A DNA stretch of 64,000 nucleotides from Acidobacteriota bacterium. Its GTDB lineage: Bacteria > Acidobacteriota > Blastocatellia > Pyrinomonadales > Pyrinomonadaceae. The position numbers were made by a program, and so were the translations under genes. The notes below the pieces were generated by a model that was not told where the DNA came from, searched no databases, and saw only the letters and a list, made by a program, of their open reading frames with translations. This document shows, piece after piece, positions 1 through 8,411 of this stretch (position 1 is the first letter of the stretch; each line of letters begins with the position of its first letter). The stretch is from positions 1,860,001 to 1,924,000 of the forward strand of contig JADJOS010000001.1 of the NCBI GenBank assembly GCA_016713675.1. Direction: 5' to 3'.

Positions 1-276
1 ACCGCTTCGGCACAAACGCGTATTCGTTTTGCACGCGGGCGCACCTCGGCGACCGTTTCTTCGACGATCGGCAGCAGAGGTCAGCGAAAGTATGTGCTCG
101 GTGCGCAAGCGGGCCAGACCTTGTCAGCCAATATAAGCTCGCGCAATGGCTGTGTCGTCCTCGGAAATGGGCAAACAAGCGAAAACTACACGACCAATCG
201 GGGCGATAACTGGATCGATATTTTTAACAACTGCAAAACCGCCACGACCTTTACACTGACGGTGTCGATCTATTAA
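1..276 (+). CDS. C-terminal end of a secreted or surface protein (5' truncated)
   Basis: The frame is open from base 1 and ends at a TAA at 274-276, so only the last 91 residues of a longer protein are seen. They read RIRFARGRTSATVSS..., then a stretch with YVLGAQAGQTLSANI and a C-terminal FTLTVSIY. This is the small beta-rich module (R-x-R-F-A-x-G-R-T-S-A, then Y-x-x-x-A-x-A-G-Q) that I associate with the ends of exported acidobacterial proteins, where it is thought to bind or inhibit at the cell surface; that association is from memory. Two cysteines in the last 60 residues could form a disulfide. A strong hairpin with a T-run follows directly. The function of the whole protein cannot be judged from this piece. 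Confidence 0.6.
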   Translation, partial: TASAQTRIRFARGRTSATVSSTIGSRGQRKYVLGAQAGQTLSANISSRNGCVVLGNGQTSENYTTNRGDNWIDIFNNCKTATTFTLTVSIY

Positions 277-287
277 GAAATCGCGGT

Positions 288-335
288 GGCCCTGACACTG
301 ATCGGTTGCGATCGATATCAGGGCCGTCATTTTTT
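288..335. terminator. Bidirectional terminator between convergent genes
   Basis: GGCCCTGA (288-295) pairs with TCAGGGCC (318-325), with an inner GATCG/CGATC stem (300-304/309-313) and T6 at 330-335. It lies between the end of the first gene and the end of the prepilin operon, which converge here. Confidence 0.75.
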
Positions 336-346
336 ACCGGAAGTAT

Positions 347-2155
347 TTACTTTTCGACGACGCCGAGGACAAAGTTGCTGACGGCCACCAGGCCGCCGGC
401 GACTGTCTGCGAATTGTACACCACGGTCGAATTACCGCCGCCGGACAGATTATATTGAGGCGAAAGAAAATTAGCTGACGAAGATGGATTTATTCCGTCC
501 TGAATTCGGCTGCCTTCATATGGGGAGATCACGATATTTCCCTGAATAGTGCCGTTTCCGCCGCCGGACCGGTCAACTCCGGCCTGCCCGGTCACGATGA
601 TCAGGCCGTTAAAGCTGAAGTTTCCGTTGAGCGTCAGCTTGCCGGTCACGACCATTATTCCTCCGCCATTGCCTGTGAAAGTACAATTCCCATCGCAAAA
701 GGTGATGCCCTGGCCCGTAAGGTTATTGCCGAATGACGTCGGGTTGACGCCGCTGGGAAAGAATCTGCCGGACGACTGAGCGACCGTCGCCAGCGAACGA
801 ACCGTTGCGTCGAGGTTGGTCGGATTTGAGAGCCAATCGGGCATCTCGCTGCCGACATTCGACGGTGATCCGATAACGGTTCCATTGAACGGATGCGGAG
901 GTTCGCCGGATACCGAGGACTCCACCGTGTCGAGATTGCTGCTGTTCGTTGTGCCGATCGGCGGAATGATGTCGGTCGAAACGACGTCGTCACCGGAATA
1001 TACAGTCACGTTCGACGATCCCGGATTGAACATAAACGTCGTCGCCGGCGATGTCGTACTCGGCGGCCCTACAAGCGTAAGTGTCGCCGGGGCGGTCAGG
1101 CCATTGAAAAAGTCCTTTTGAACGATCGCCTCCAGCCGCTTTACGGCACCACGGGGCCCAAAACCTGTTGATCTTATTAGGATCCGCGTCGGTTCGGGCG
1201 ATTCCACGGTTCCGGTTATGACGTTGTCGCCCGTGCTCAATGTCGCTTCATAGCCGTAACGCTGAGGCGGACCCATGACCGCGACATTGGCAGGCAGTCC
1301 CCAGCCAAAACCTAATGTCATCGTACTGCCCTGCATCGTAAAGGTCTGGGCGTCAAAGATAATTTTTGGTGGATTTGCCGTGCCGGTCGAATTCGTCTCG
1401 ATATAGCCGCGAATCACTCGTGTGACGACATATGGTTTCGTCATTCGGATAACGATCTCAAAGCGGTTGAAGGCCGGGATCGTTGCTCCCGTCCCCGTTA
1501 TCGTGAGCACAAATCTGCCGAAATTGGTACTGGCCGGTGCCCCGCTGACATCCAGATCGACGGCGGCATTCGGATAGTATTTGACCACCACTTTATTCAT
1601 GCCCGTGCCGTACGTCTTTTGTGTCGGATCCCCAATGTCGGCATCGAAGAGCTGTCCTGACGTTGAGAACGAAAGCCGTGTGCCTGTGTTGTCGGGATCT
1701 GAAAGTGCGACGGCGAAGCCGTAACCATTCTGCCGATTGCATGCAACGCCACCCAGAACGACTCGATCGCTGCATGTGTCATCGTAATCGAACCATCGCG
1801 ACAGTCTTGAAACCGTTGCAGGGTCTCCGAATGTATTCGAAGACGACAGCTTGAGAGCCTTGACGAATGTGATCTTGTTTGCCGGGTCGGTCGCAGCCTT
1901 TGATGTGTCAAGCAGCGGATTTGGCACCACATTTCCGCGAAGCACGTTCACTGCCGATTGGATACCGCTTTCGGCGGCGTTGTATGCCTGTTGTTCAGCG
2001 GTAGCGTCGGTCACGTTTTGCGTATTGAGCGCAGATTCGAGCAGCAGGCCGGCACTTGCGGCCAAGAGAAGAAATGAGACCAACAGTGCCATTACCATTG
2101 CGGCACCTTTTTCGCCTTCCCGCGATCTCGTTTTTTCTATAGTTACTTCGTTCAT
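347..2155 (-). CDS. PilX-like type IV pilus/type II secretion accessory prepilin
   Basis: 602 residues. The N-terminus has a short positively charged leader followed by the hydrophobic stretch MVMALLVSFLLLAASAGLLL and then the A-E-Q-Q-A-Y-N-A-A-E-S-G-I-Q motif, the signature of PilX N-terminal domains, where the AES-G-I sequence follows the membrane helix. The rest is a long extracellular domain rich in Gly, Ser, Thr and Asn with a late Gly-rich beta-repeat region. PilX-type minor pseudopilins help start pilus assembly and are much shorter in Neisseria (about 160 residues), so the large domain may carry adhesion or a substrate-specific role (inference). It is last in a four-gene minus-strand operon, 18 bp after the PilW-like gene. 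Confidence 0.8.
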   Translation of the reverse strand: MNEVTIEKTRSREGEKGAAMVMALLVSFLLLAASAGLLLESALNTQNVTDATAEQQAYNAAESGIQSAVNVLRGNVVPNPLLDTSKAATDPANKITFVKALKLSSSNTFGDPATVSRLSRWFDYDDTCSDRVVLGGVACNRQNGYGFAVALSDPDNTGTRLSFSTSGQLFDADIGDPTQKTYGTGMNKVVVKYYPNAAVDLDVSGAPASTNFGRFVLTITGTGATIPAFNRFEIVIRMTKPYVVTRVIRGYIETNSTGTANPPKIIFDAQTFTMQGSTMTLGFGWGLPANVAVMGPPQRYGYEATLSTGDNVITGTVESPEPTRILIRSTGFGPRGAVKRLEAIVQKDFFNGLTAPATLTLVGPPSTTSPATTFMFNPGSSNVTVYSGDDVVSTDIIPPIGTTNSSNLDTVESSVSGEPPHPFNGTVIGSPSNVGSEMPDWLSNPTNLDATVRSLATVAQSSGRFFPSGVNPTSFGNNLTGQGITFCDGNCTFTGNGGGIMVVTGKLTLNGNFSFNGLIIVTGQAGVDRSGGGNGTIQGNIVISPYEGSRIQDGINPSSSANFLSPQYNLSGGGNSTVVYNSQTVAGGLVAVSNFVLGVVEK

Positions 2156-2173
2156 ATCACCCTTTTTCGCTGA

Positions 2174-2833
2174 TCAATATTGATTGAGCATATAACTCGA
2201 ATTTCGCAGTGTTACCTCCGAGGTGAATTGCACGTCGAGCGGATTTGGCTGCCCGTGTACCGGATCGAGCTGGACCAGGACCCTGATGCTCACTCGGCCC
2301 GTATTTTCGGTCGGAGTGCTGACCTCAACTCCCGACGAATTTGTGCCTGAGTAGTCGAAATATCTGAATGTAATTGCACTTATTCTGTTGACCACGACCG
2401 AGGTTTGCGGCGAGTCATTCGGGTCGTATCTGACGATCGAATCGTTCGCGTCATCGTAGAAATAGGTGATGTCCTCGCCCGCGTTGTCTGTCGCCAGGAC
2501 AGTTCCGCTGCCGGACATCGGGCCGAAATTGTTGACATTGGCCCGGAAATGGATACGCGATGAATTCGAATCAGCCGGGATTATACCGTTGCTTGCCAGC
2601 CTCGAATTGGTGCCGGACTGGATGCCGAAGCCGGAGTTCGCGATCTCACGGGAGATCACATTCAGAGCGGCTTGGGCCGAAGTCAACGCATCGGTCCTTT
2701 GACTCTCACGCTGACGAACGCTAAATGCCCGCGAGAGCAGTACCGAAACGATACCGAGCAGGACCAGCATGATGGTCATGGCGATCATCAGTTCGATCAG
2801 CGAAAAGCCTTTATTTGACGATCTTGATTTCAT
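2174..2833 (-). CDS. PilW/GspJ-like minor prepilin
   Basis: 219 residues with a class-III signal: a basic 8-residue leader ending in Gly (...SNKG), mature N-terminus FSLIE with Glu at +5, then a 20-residue hydrophobic helix. This is cut and N-methylated by PilD-type prepilin peptidase. The globular part has a single-sheet pattern typical of GspJ/PilW pseudopilins. The gene starts 3 bp after the stop of the PilV-like gene; the TAG of that gene, one GTT codon and this ATG are in the same frame. Probably part of the tip complex of a type IV pilus or type II-like system (inferred from the operon). Confidence 0.85.
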   Translation of the reverse strand: MKSRSSNKGFSLIELMIAMTIMLVLLGIVSVLLSRAFSVRQRESQRTDALTSAQAALNVISREIANSGFGIQSGTNSRLASNGIIPADSNSSRIHFRANVNNFGPMSGSGTVLATDNAGEDITYFYDDANDSIVRYDPNDSPQTSVVVNRISAITFRYFDYSGTNSSGVEVSTPTENTGRVSIRVLVQLDPVHGQPNPLDVQFTSEVTLRNSSYMLNQY

Positions 2834-2836
2834 AAC

Positions 2837-3349
2837 CTAATTAGCCCTCACTCGGCGGAGCACTATTGTCGACGGCACCGTGATCTGCCAGCCCGGGCTC
2901 GGAGCCTCGAGTTTTGCCGAGATCGTTACTTCCTTGATCGTCGGTACGGGCACATCGGTGTCGCTTTGGATGCCTGCCGTGTTCGGGTCATTGTCGACCG
3001 ATACCGTTACCAGAAATCGCTTTCCCGTCGACGAAATAATGGTACGCGGCAGCTTAGCGCCGCCCGTCAAGCCGGGATCGGTCACGCTTGGCGTAAATTT
3101 CGCCGCCCGCATCTGCTCCACTTCCTGCTGCAGTACGGCAAGGCACTCCGTTCTGGATTGATTGCCGGCGTTGTAGTTGATCGCGTATGTAAATGAAAAT
3201 GCGACGCCAAGCAACGCGATGAGTATGATCACCATTGCACAAGTGGTCTCTATCAGCGAAAAGCCTTCTTCGCCGGACATATTTCGGCGTTCGGGGCTGA
3301 TGCCGGGCTTGCCGGCGTCATCGTGTTCGTATGTGATGATCGTTTTCAT
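2837..3349 (-). CDS. PilV/GspI-like minor prepilin
   Basis: 170 residues with prepilin cleavage motif EEG/FSLIET, Glu at +5, followed by a hydrophobic helix. From the first ATG the leader is 29 residues, long for this class. An internal ATG at 3280 would give a 6-residue leader (MSGEEG), so the true start is uncertain; the longer form is given because neither has a clear ribosome site. The gene sits between the FimT-like and PilW-like genes, the usual order of a minor pilin cluster (fimT-pilV-pilW-pilX). It ends with TAG, a real stop because a new prepilin leader follows immediately. Confidence 0.82.
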   Translation of the reverse strand: MKTIITYEHDDAGKPGISPERRNMSGEEGFSLIETTCAMVIILIALLGVAFSFTYAINYNAGNQSRTECLAVLQQEVEQMRAAKFTPSVTDPGLTGGAKLPRTIISSTGKRFLVTVSVDNDPNTAGIQSDTDVPVPTIKEVTISAKLEAPSPGWQITVPSTIVLRRVRAN

Positions 3350-3374
3350 CCGGGTTCTTTTCTATCTGCTTACG

Positions 3375-4241
3375 TTAGCGGCACTTGCCGTTCGACCGCT
3401 GCCACATCGGCTGTAAACATAGACACGGTGTCGTTACGGCTTGGCCTGAAAGGCAGGTCGGCGGTGCCGGTGTAGGCGTCGGCGTTGGTGTCGGTGTCTG
3501 ATTCGGCGTTGGTGTCGGAGTCGGGGTTGGGGTTGGGGTCGGCGTTGGAGTCGGCGTTGGCGTCGGAGTCGGCGTTGGAGTCGGCGTCGTCGATGAGTAG
3601 ATGCTTCGCGGATCCCAAACCGCGAGCAGCGGATTCACGGCAGTATTGCTCGCAATTACGGTGACAGTCGGATTGTCGAATGTCGGAACGACCTCACCGC
3701 CGCGCATCATCGCGACAGTTCCGGTCGGCGAAATGTAGATAATACTCGAGTTCGCAGCGCTCACCGTAGTTGAGGTGCAGCTCGTATCGCAGAAATAGAA
3801 AAGCGGCGTGATATTGACGCCATCGCCGTTAAAGACATCGATCTGTCCACGCTGGTCGAACCTTATCGTGATCGGGCAGGCAAAGTTGCTGCCGGCTATG
3901 GTGGTCGAACCGCTCAAACCGAGGTCGATCAATGTTGTCTCGGCGGGCAGATCGAGGGTTCCGTTTTGATTTTGGTCCAGAGTTACCGAAAACCTATTCC
4001 CGTTGACGATCTGGATATTGGCCATCTGCGCAGGCAGATTTGCACGCCGTTTGATCGAATCAAAACGGGCACGTTCAAGGTAGTTTTTGAATTGGCGGGC
4101 AGCATTCTGCCGCTGGATATTTGCGGTGGACCGGCCGAACAGGGCAACCGATGCCGTAACAAGCACGGCGGCGATCGCCAATACTATCAGCAACTCCATT
4201 ATGGAAGCACCGGATTGTGAGGTTGTGCGGTTCCGTTTCAT
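3375..4241 (-). CDS. FimT/GspH-like prepilin with Thr-Pro tract and Cys-rich tail
   Basis: First gene of the minor pilin operon. From the ATG at 4241 the leader is MKRNRTTSQSG, then ASIME with Glu at +5 and a hydrophobic helix; an upstream ATG at 4283 would give a 26-residue leader and is less likely. A GspH-like domain follows (about residues 30-215). After that comes a Thr-Pro dipeptide tract of about 45 residues and a final 27 residues containing four cysteines (TCLSGQ...PCLCLQ...GKCR). Such TP tracts act as stiff, often glycosylated spacers in secreted proteins, so the Cys tail is probably displayed away from the pilus shaft (inference). The tract is a low-complexity DNA repeat and may vary in length between strains. 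Confidence 0.8.
   Translation of the reverse strand: MKRNRTTSQSGASIMELLIVLAIAAVLVTASVALFGRSTANIQRQNAARQFKNYLERARFDSIKRRANLPAQMANIQIVNGNRFSVTLDQNQNGTLDLPAETTLIDLGLSGSTTIAGSNFACPITIRFDQRGQIDVFNGDGVNITPLFYFCDTSCTSTTVSAANSSIIYISPTGTVAMMRGGEVVPTFDNPTVTVIASNTAVNPLLAVWDPRSIYSSTTPTPTPTPTPTPTPTPTPTPTPTPTPTPNQTPTPTPTPTPAPPTCLSGQAVTTPCLCLQPMWQRSNGKCR
3463..3588 (-). repeat. Thr-Pro coding microsatellite-like tract
   Basis: Plus strand shows repeated GGCGTTGGTGTCGG-type hexamers; the minus strand codes for alternating Thr-Pro with one Asn-Gln interruption. It lies inside the FimT-like gene, and hexamer gain or loss would keep the frame. Confidence 0.8.
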
Positions 4242-4440
4242 TTTGTTATTTCCGCGTCGCGGCCAGCCGAGGCCGTTAGACATTGATCCAGCTTGAATAT
4301 CAAGCTACATCAATCAAAATAACACATTCGAAACAACAATGTCTATACAAATTTAACAACGTTGAACGCACGTTGAGCATCAAAGACCATTCTCTGATCT
4401 AGAGGAATAACAGAGGTGTACTTACACAGAGGTCAGGTTA

Positions 4441-5562
4441 TCAGGAAAAACAATCTTGGGGCACATTCTCGAGAGTATTTACCATCAGCATATCGACAAC
4501 CGCATTAAAATCACCACCGGTCTCTTCGTAGACCCTTAACTGTTCGTCAGCCGAAGTGCCGCGTTCGAGGATCGTGTGGATATGCTCGATCTCTTTGCGC
4601 GAATCGAGCGGGTCGACGACGTCATCGACAAACTCAAGCAGTTCGCGGATCAGGTCCCTTGCCGGCACCTCTTTTTGTTTGCCGAGATCGAGTAAGTTGC
4701 CGTCGAGACCGTAGCGGATCGCACGCCATTTATTTTCGAGGATCAGGCGGCGGTGGTAGATTCGGAAACCGATATTACCCTCATTCAGGACCATCAATTT
4801 CGCCACGATCGCCTGAAATAGGGCCGCGATCGCGATCGTATCATCAACACGCGTCGGAATGTCGCAGATGCGGAATTCAAGCGTTGGGAACAAGTGATGC
4901 GGACGCACGTCCCACCAGATCTTCGAACCGTTCTGAATGCAGTTCATCTTGACCAGCAGATCCACATAGGCCTGAAATTGCTGGTACGACTCGAAGGTGT
5001 CGGGTATCTCTGTTCGCGGGAATTTTTTGAAGACTTCCGAGCGATAGGATTTGAGGCCGGTATTAAATCCGAGCCAAAACGGCGATGACGTGGTCAGCGC
5101 CAAAACGTGCGGCAGGAAATAGCGGGCAGCATTCATCACCTGTATGCGCTTTTCCATATCAGGGATCCCGACATGGACGTGCAATCCAAAGATCAGCAGG
5201 CTGCGGGCGACCATCTGCAATTCGTCGACCAATAGTTTGTATCGGTCGCCGTCGTAGATCTCTTGCTCGGACCATTTAGAGAACGGATGCGTCGAAGCGG
5301 CGATGATCGCCATGTTCTTTTTGCGGGCTAGGCTCGAAATGATGCAGCGCAGCTTCGTGAGGTCTTCGCGGGCTTCTTGTATGTTCGCGCAAACGCCGGT
5401 GCCGACCTCGATCATCGATTGGATCATTTCGGGCTTGATCTTTTCACCGAGCAGCATCTTGCCCTCTTCGAGGATCTCCGAAACGTGCGATTTGAGCTCA
5501 CGGGTTTCCGGGTCGACTATCTGAAATTCTTCTTCAATACCGAGCGTAAATTGATCGAACAT
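4441..5562 (-). CDS. YbdK-type carboxylate-amine ligase (glutamate-cysteine ligase 2 family)
   Basis: 373 residues, the usual length for the family. The N-terminus has LGIEEEFQIVDPETREL, the ATP/metal-binding start of GCS2 proteins, and later HVHVGIPD and RPHHLFPTLEFRICDIPT, both family hallmarks. E. coli YbdK has weak gamma-glutamyl-cysteine ligase activity in vitro; the physiological amine and acid substrates are not known in most bacteria. Given the ergothioneine genes 35 kb away, a gamma-Glu-Cys supply role is possible but only inferred. It ends with TGA; the PilZ gene is 14 bp upstream, so the two are probably co-transcribed. Confidence 0.85.
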   Translation of the reverse strand: MFDQFTLGIEEEFQIVDPETRELKSHVSEILEEGKMLLGEKIKPEMIQSMIEVGTGVCANIQEAREDLTKLRCIISSLARKKNMAIIAASTHPFSKWSEQEIYDGDRYKLLVDELQMVARSLLIFGLHVHVGIPDMEKRIQVMNAARYFLPHVLALTTSSPFWLGFNTGLKSYRSEVFKKFPRTEIPDTFESYQQFQAYVDLLVKMNCIQNGSKIWWDVRPHHLFPTLEFRICDIPTRVDDTIAIAALFQAIVAKLMVLNEGNIGFRIYHRRLILENKWRAIRYGLDGNLLDLGKQKEVPARDLIRELLEFVDDVVDPLDSRKEIEHIHTILERGTSADEQLRVYEETGGDFNAVVDMLMVNTLENVPQDCFS

Positions 5563-5576
5563 AAATATTATTCCTA

Positions 5577-5909
5577 CTAGGCCAATTCCAACTCGTACTT
5601 CAAAAAGTTGAGGTCTTCGTCCAGAAAATTGCTAAACCGGACCCCGACGCCGTGGCCCGGATCGGTATAGACGACAACGCCGTTGAGCCGCATCGTTCGC
5701 CCACGAACGCTGACGGTCATCATGATCTGCGTATTTACTTCGAGCGAAGCGGCGGTCGTCATATACAGCCCGCCGACGCCGATGTCCCGCGTATTAGCGA
5801 TGCCAGTGCCGTCACCGCCCTCATAGCGTACATCGACGATGAGCTTCTTTCGATCCGAATCCCGACGGTCAGATGGTGACAGAGCTTCACCGAGTTCATT
5901 TTCAGCCAT
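5577..5909 (-). CDS. PilZ-domain protein, c-di-GMP receptor
   Basis: 110 residues forming a single PilZ barrel. The N-terminal arginine motif is present as RRDSDR (RxxxR), followed by the D-x-(S/G)-x-x-G segment as NTRDIGVGGLYM and a terminal HGVGVRFSNF. The serine of the canonical D/N-x-S-x-x-G is replaced by Gly, which may weaken but need not abolish binding. PilZ proteins change partner activity on binding c-di-GMP; a GGDEF/EAL protein lies at 22.3-24.9 kb. It shares an operon with the downstream YbdK-like ligase. The gene ends in tandem TAG TAG codons with an in-frame TAA two codons on. Confidence 0.85.
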   Translation of the reverse strand: MAENELGEALSPSDRRDSDRKKLIVDVRYEGGDGTGIANTRDIGVGGLYMTTAASLEVNTQIMMTVSVRGRTMRLNGVVVYTDPGHGVGVRFSNFLDEDLNFLKYELELA

Positions 5910-6034
5910 TTTTAATCCACCGATTTTTGAAATGTTGTTTACGGAATCAAAGGTTGCGAACAGAACTGCAACTTTCCGAATATTCTAACCCAATTCCCGG
6001 CCAAAACACAGGGAAATGTTGACCTGAACCCGAT

Positions 6035-6928
6035 TTAATTTGCCATCGCCTTGCCAAGTTGCTTTGCCGCTTTCAAAAAAGCCTCGGCCGCGTGTGACAG
6101 CGATGAATTTCGGCGGTAAACGATGTTCAGTTTGCGGTTCAGCCTCATTTCGCTGACCGAGAGGGCGGCCAGCGATCCGGCGGCGATCTCGCTCTGGGCC
6201 GTCAATCGCGGAACAAGTGCGATACCGACACCGCGTTCGACCAAGCGTTTGATCGCTTCGAGCGACGGCAATTCGACGACGATGTGAAGCTCTGTCTTGT
6301 GCTTCTCAAACGATTCGATCACTTGACGCCGATATGGCGACACCGCGTTGTGGGCGATGAATGCCTCCGTGCCGAGATCTTTGATCGACACGCTCCCGCT
6401 GCCTGCGAGCCTGTGTTTCGGCGAAACTACGAGTACGAGTTCGTCCGTGAAGACCGGAACGGAATGTAAACTCTCGTCGTTCGGCGAGAACGAGATCACG
6501 CCCAATTCGACCTCGCGGGCAGTGATCTGCTTGGGAATTCGGCTCGCGACCCCGCGTTGGACCTCGACCTTGATCAGCGGATGCTTGGCGTGAAATTCCT
6601 CAATGACCGGCAGCAGAAAGAAAACGGTATGCTCATTTGCACTGATCGAGACCTTGCCTTGCTGCAGGGAACGCATCTCCCGCAGAGCGTTTTCGGCATT
6701 ATGCCGCAGGTTTAGCATCTGCTTTGCGTGATCGAGCAGGACCTCGCCGGCAAAGGTCAGCGTGCCGTCCTTTGACGAACGATCGAACAGCGTTTCACCG
6801 ATCTCCTTTTCGAGCCGCCGTATAGACTGGCTGATCGCCGGCTGCGTTCGGTTCAATACCTCAGCGGCACGCGAAAAACTCCTTTCGCCGGCGACCGTGA
6901 CGAGTACTTCTAGCTGATTAATATCCAT
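6035..6928 (-). CDS. LysR-family transcriptional regulator
   Basis: 297 residues from the ATG at 6928 (MDINQLEVLVTVAGERSFSRAAEVLNRTQ...). The frame stays open to 7054, but LysR proteins begin within a few residues of this helix, so the upstream ATG is rejected. The winged HTH lies at residues 1-60 (SFSRAAEVLNRTQPAISQSIRRLEKEIG) and a periplasmic-binding-like effector domain at about 90-290. It is transcribed away from the trans-sulfuration enzyme at 7182. The shared 253-bp spacer holds two perfect inverted repeats, so control of that sulfur gene is likely. The effector could be a sulfur metabolite such as O-acetylserine, as for CysB-type regulators (inference). Confidence 0.88.
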   Translation of the reverse strand: MDINQLEVLVTVAGERSFSRAAEVLNRTQPAISQSIRRLEKEIGETLFDRSSKDGTLTFAGEVLLDHAKQMLNLRHNAENALREMRSLQQGKVSISANEHTVFFLLPVIEEFHAKHPLIKVEVQRGVASRIPKQITAREVELGVISFSPNDESLHSVPVFTDELVLVVSPKHRLAGSGSVSIKDLGTEAFIAHNAVSPYRRQVIESFEKHKTELHIVVELPSLEAIKRLVERGVGIALVPRLTAQSEIAAGSLAALSVSEMRLNRKLNIVYRRNSSLSHAAEAFLKAAKQLGKAMAN

Positions 6929-6999
6929 AATTCGAACCGGTTCACTTATTATCCGTAAAGGCCTTCCAGCTAATTTTGACGGACCTGTGATCGAGACAA

Positions 7000-7013
7000 T
7001 TATACGCGTATAA
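7000..7013. promoter_or_regulatory. 14-bp perfect palindrome in LysR/trans-sulfuration spacer
   Basis: TTATACGCGTATAA is a perfect dyad 72 bp upstream of the regulator's start. It is a candidate operator; no experimental match is known to me. Confidence 0.4.
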
Positions 7014-7020
7014 CCGGATA

Positions 7021-7043
7021 TTATGCAATATTCAGTTGCATAA
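7021..7043. promoter_or_regulatory. Inverted repeat TTATGCAA-N7-TTGCATAA, candidate LysR-type operator
   Basis: Two perfect 8-bp arms are separated by 7 bp, giving an AT-rich interrupted dyad of the kind LysR proteins bind. It lies 27 bp upstream of a possible -35 for the plus-strand gene and 93 bp from the regulator's ATG. Confidence 0.5.
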
Positions 7044-7069
7044 GGTAGATCCAATTGTGGTGCACATCA

Positions 7070-7098
7070 TTGCAATTTTCACACCGTCAAGTTACCAT
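7070..7098 (+). promoter_or_regulatory. Possible sigma-70-like promoter of the trans-sulfuration gene
   Basis: TTGCAA (7070-7075), 17-bp spacer, TACCAT (7093-7098). The -35 and spacer are good and the -10 is weak. It is placed directly downstream of the LysR-type dyads, as expected for an activated promoter. Confidence 0.35.
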
Positions 7099-7181
7099 AA
7101 ATGCTCGTTAAACTAAGCATTTTGTTAGCTTGACGCTGCTGCAGACGGCCGTTCGTAAACGGTTGCGGACGCAATAAATTT

Positions 7182-8318
7182 ATGGGTTTTTCGACTGTCG
7201 CCATCCACGCGGGCAACGAACCGGATCCGGTGACCGGAGCCGTCAGCGTTCCGATCTACCAAACATCAACATACAAGCAAGAGGCTCTCGGAAAGCCGAC
7301 CGGCGGCTACGAATACGCCCGGACGCAAAATCCGACGCGCTCTGCACTTGAACGCAACATCGCCGCTCTCGAAGGTGCCAGATTCGGCTTTGCCTTCGCC
7401 TCCGGAATGTCGGCGATCGACACGGTCCTCAAGCTTGTAAAAGCCGGCGAACACGTGATCCTCGGCGACAACACCTATGGCGGCACTTTTCGTCTGTTCA
7501 GCAAGATCCTGGTCAATTACGGCGTCGAATTCGACCTCGCCGACACGACGGACATTTCGAATCTCGAACGGGCTTTCAAACCGAACACGAAAATGGTCTT
7601 TGTCGAAACGCCGACAAACCCTGTGATGTCGGTCACGGATCTGCGAGCCGTCTCCGATCTCGCCCACGCAAACGGTGCCAAGGTCGTCTGCGACAACACC
7701 TTCATGTCGCCGTATTTTCAGCGGCCGATGGAATTCGGGTGCGACATCGTCGTGCATTCGACGACCAAATATCTCAACGGCCACTCTGACAGCGTCGGCG
7801 GTTTTGTTGCTCTCAATGATGAGAAAGATGCCGAATGGATCGGTTTTGTACAGAATGGGATCGGAGCGATCTTGTCGCCATTCGATTCTTTCCTTGTCTT
7901 GCGCGGTACTAAGACGCTCGCAGTCCGTATGGAGGCCCACGACAAGAACGGCCGAATCGTTGCCAATTTCTTGGCGGAGCATCCGCGTATCGAAAAGGTC
8001 TATTATCCCGGACTCGTTTCGCATCCGCAGCATGAGCTCGCAAAGCGGCAGCAGTCAGGATTCGGCGGAATGGTCGCGTTTGAGACCGGTTCGCTTGCTA
8101 ACGCAAAAAAAGTTTTAGAAGGCGTCAAGTTGTGTACTTTGGGCGAGAGTTTGGGCGGCGTTGAGAGTTTGATCTCGCATCCGGCATCGATGACGCACGC
8201 GTCTGTTCCGGCCGAAAAACGCGACGCCCTCGGTATCACCGACGGCCTGGTTCGCGTGTCTGTCGGTATCGAAGACGTTGAGGACATAATCGCCGATCTC
8301 GATCAAGCGTTAGCGTAA
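7182..8318 (+). CDS. Cystathionine gamma-synthase/gamma-lyase family PLP enzyme
   Basis: 378 residues, typical for the Cys/Met metabolism PLP family. Visible marks are YEYARTQNPTR near the N-terminus, the FASGMSA phosphate-binding stretch, DNTF preceding the cofactor site, and the PLP lysine K196 in HSTTKYLNGHSD. The C-terminus has GGVESLISHPASMTH, conserved in cystathionine gamma-synthase and gamma-lyase, which cannot be separated by sequence alone. It would interconvert cystathionine with cysteine or homocysteine precursors in the cytoplasm. The divergent LysR gene suggests sulfur-dependent control. A degenerate inverted repeat follows the stop, then the PP2C gene. Confidence 0.9.
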   Translation: MGFSTVAIHAGNEPDPVTGAVSVPIYQTSTYKQEALGKPTGGYEYARTQNPTRSALERNIAALEGARFGFAFASGMSAIDTVLKLVKAGEHVILGDNTYGGTFRLFSKILVNYGVEFDLADTTDISNLERAFKPNTKMVFVETPTNPVMSVTDLRAVSDLAHANGAKVVCDNTFMSPYFQRPMEFGCDIVVHSTTKYLNGHSDSVGGFVALNDEKDAEWIGFVQNGIGAILSPFDSFLVLRGTKTLAVRMEAHDKNGRIVANFLAEHPRIEKVYYPGLVSHPQHELAKRQQSGFGGMVAFETGSLANAKKVLEGVKLCTLGESLGGVESLISHPASMTHASVPAEKRDALGITDGLVRVSVGIEDVEDIIADLDQALA

Positions 8319-8331
8319 GCGCCGAGTTCGA

Positions 8332-8403
8332 AGTTTCGAGTTCCGAGTTTTTGGAATTCGTGATAATTTTTAACTCGGAACTTAGAACTCAGAACTCGAA
8401 ACT
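8332..8403. repeat. Long imperfect hairpin built of GAACTC-like words
   Basis: AGTTTCGAGTTCCGAGTT (8332-8349) is complementary to segments of 8372-8403, which themselves read as iterated AACTCGGAAC, TAGAACTCAG, AACTCGAAACT words. It fills the spacer between the PLP enzyme and the PP2C gene. It resembles a decayed dispersed repeat more than a simple terminator; no T-run follows. Confidence 0.55.
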
Positions 8404-8411
8404 GAAAAAGA

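Noticed and set aside
6929..7181. SAM or cobalamin riboswitch upstream of the trans-sulfuration gene
   Set aside because: No recognisable core elements; dyads and a LysR gene explain the spacer better.
7266..8033. 255-codon antisense frame in the trans-sulfuration gene
   Set aside because: Shadow of a high-confidence gene; composition follows the complementary codons.
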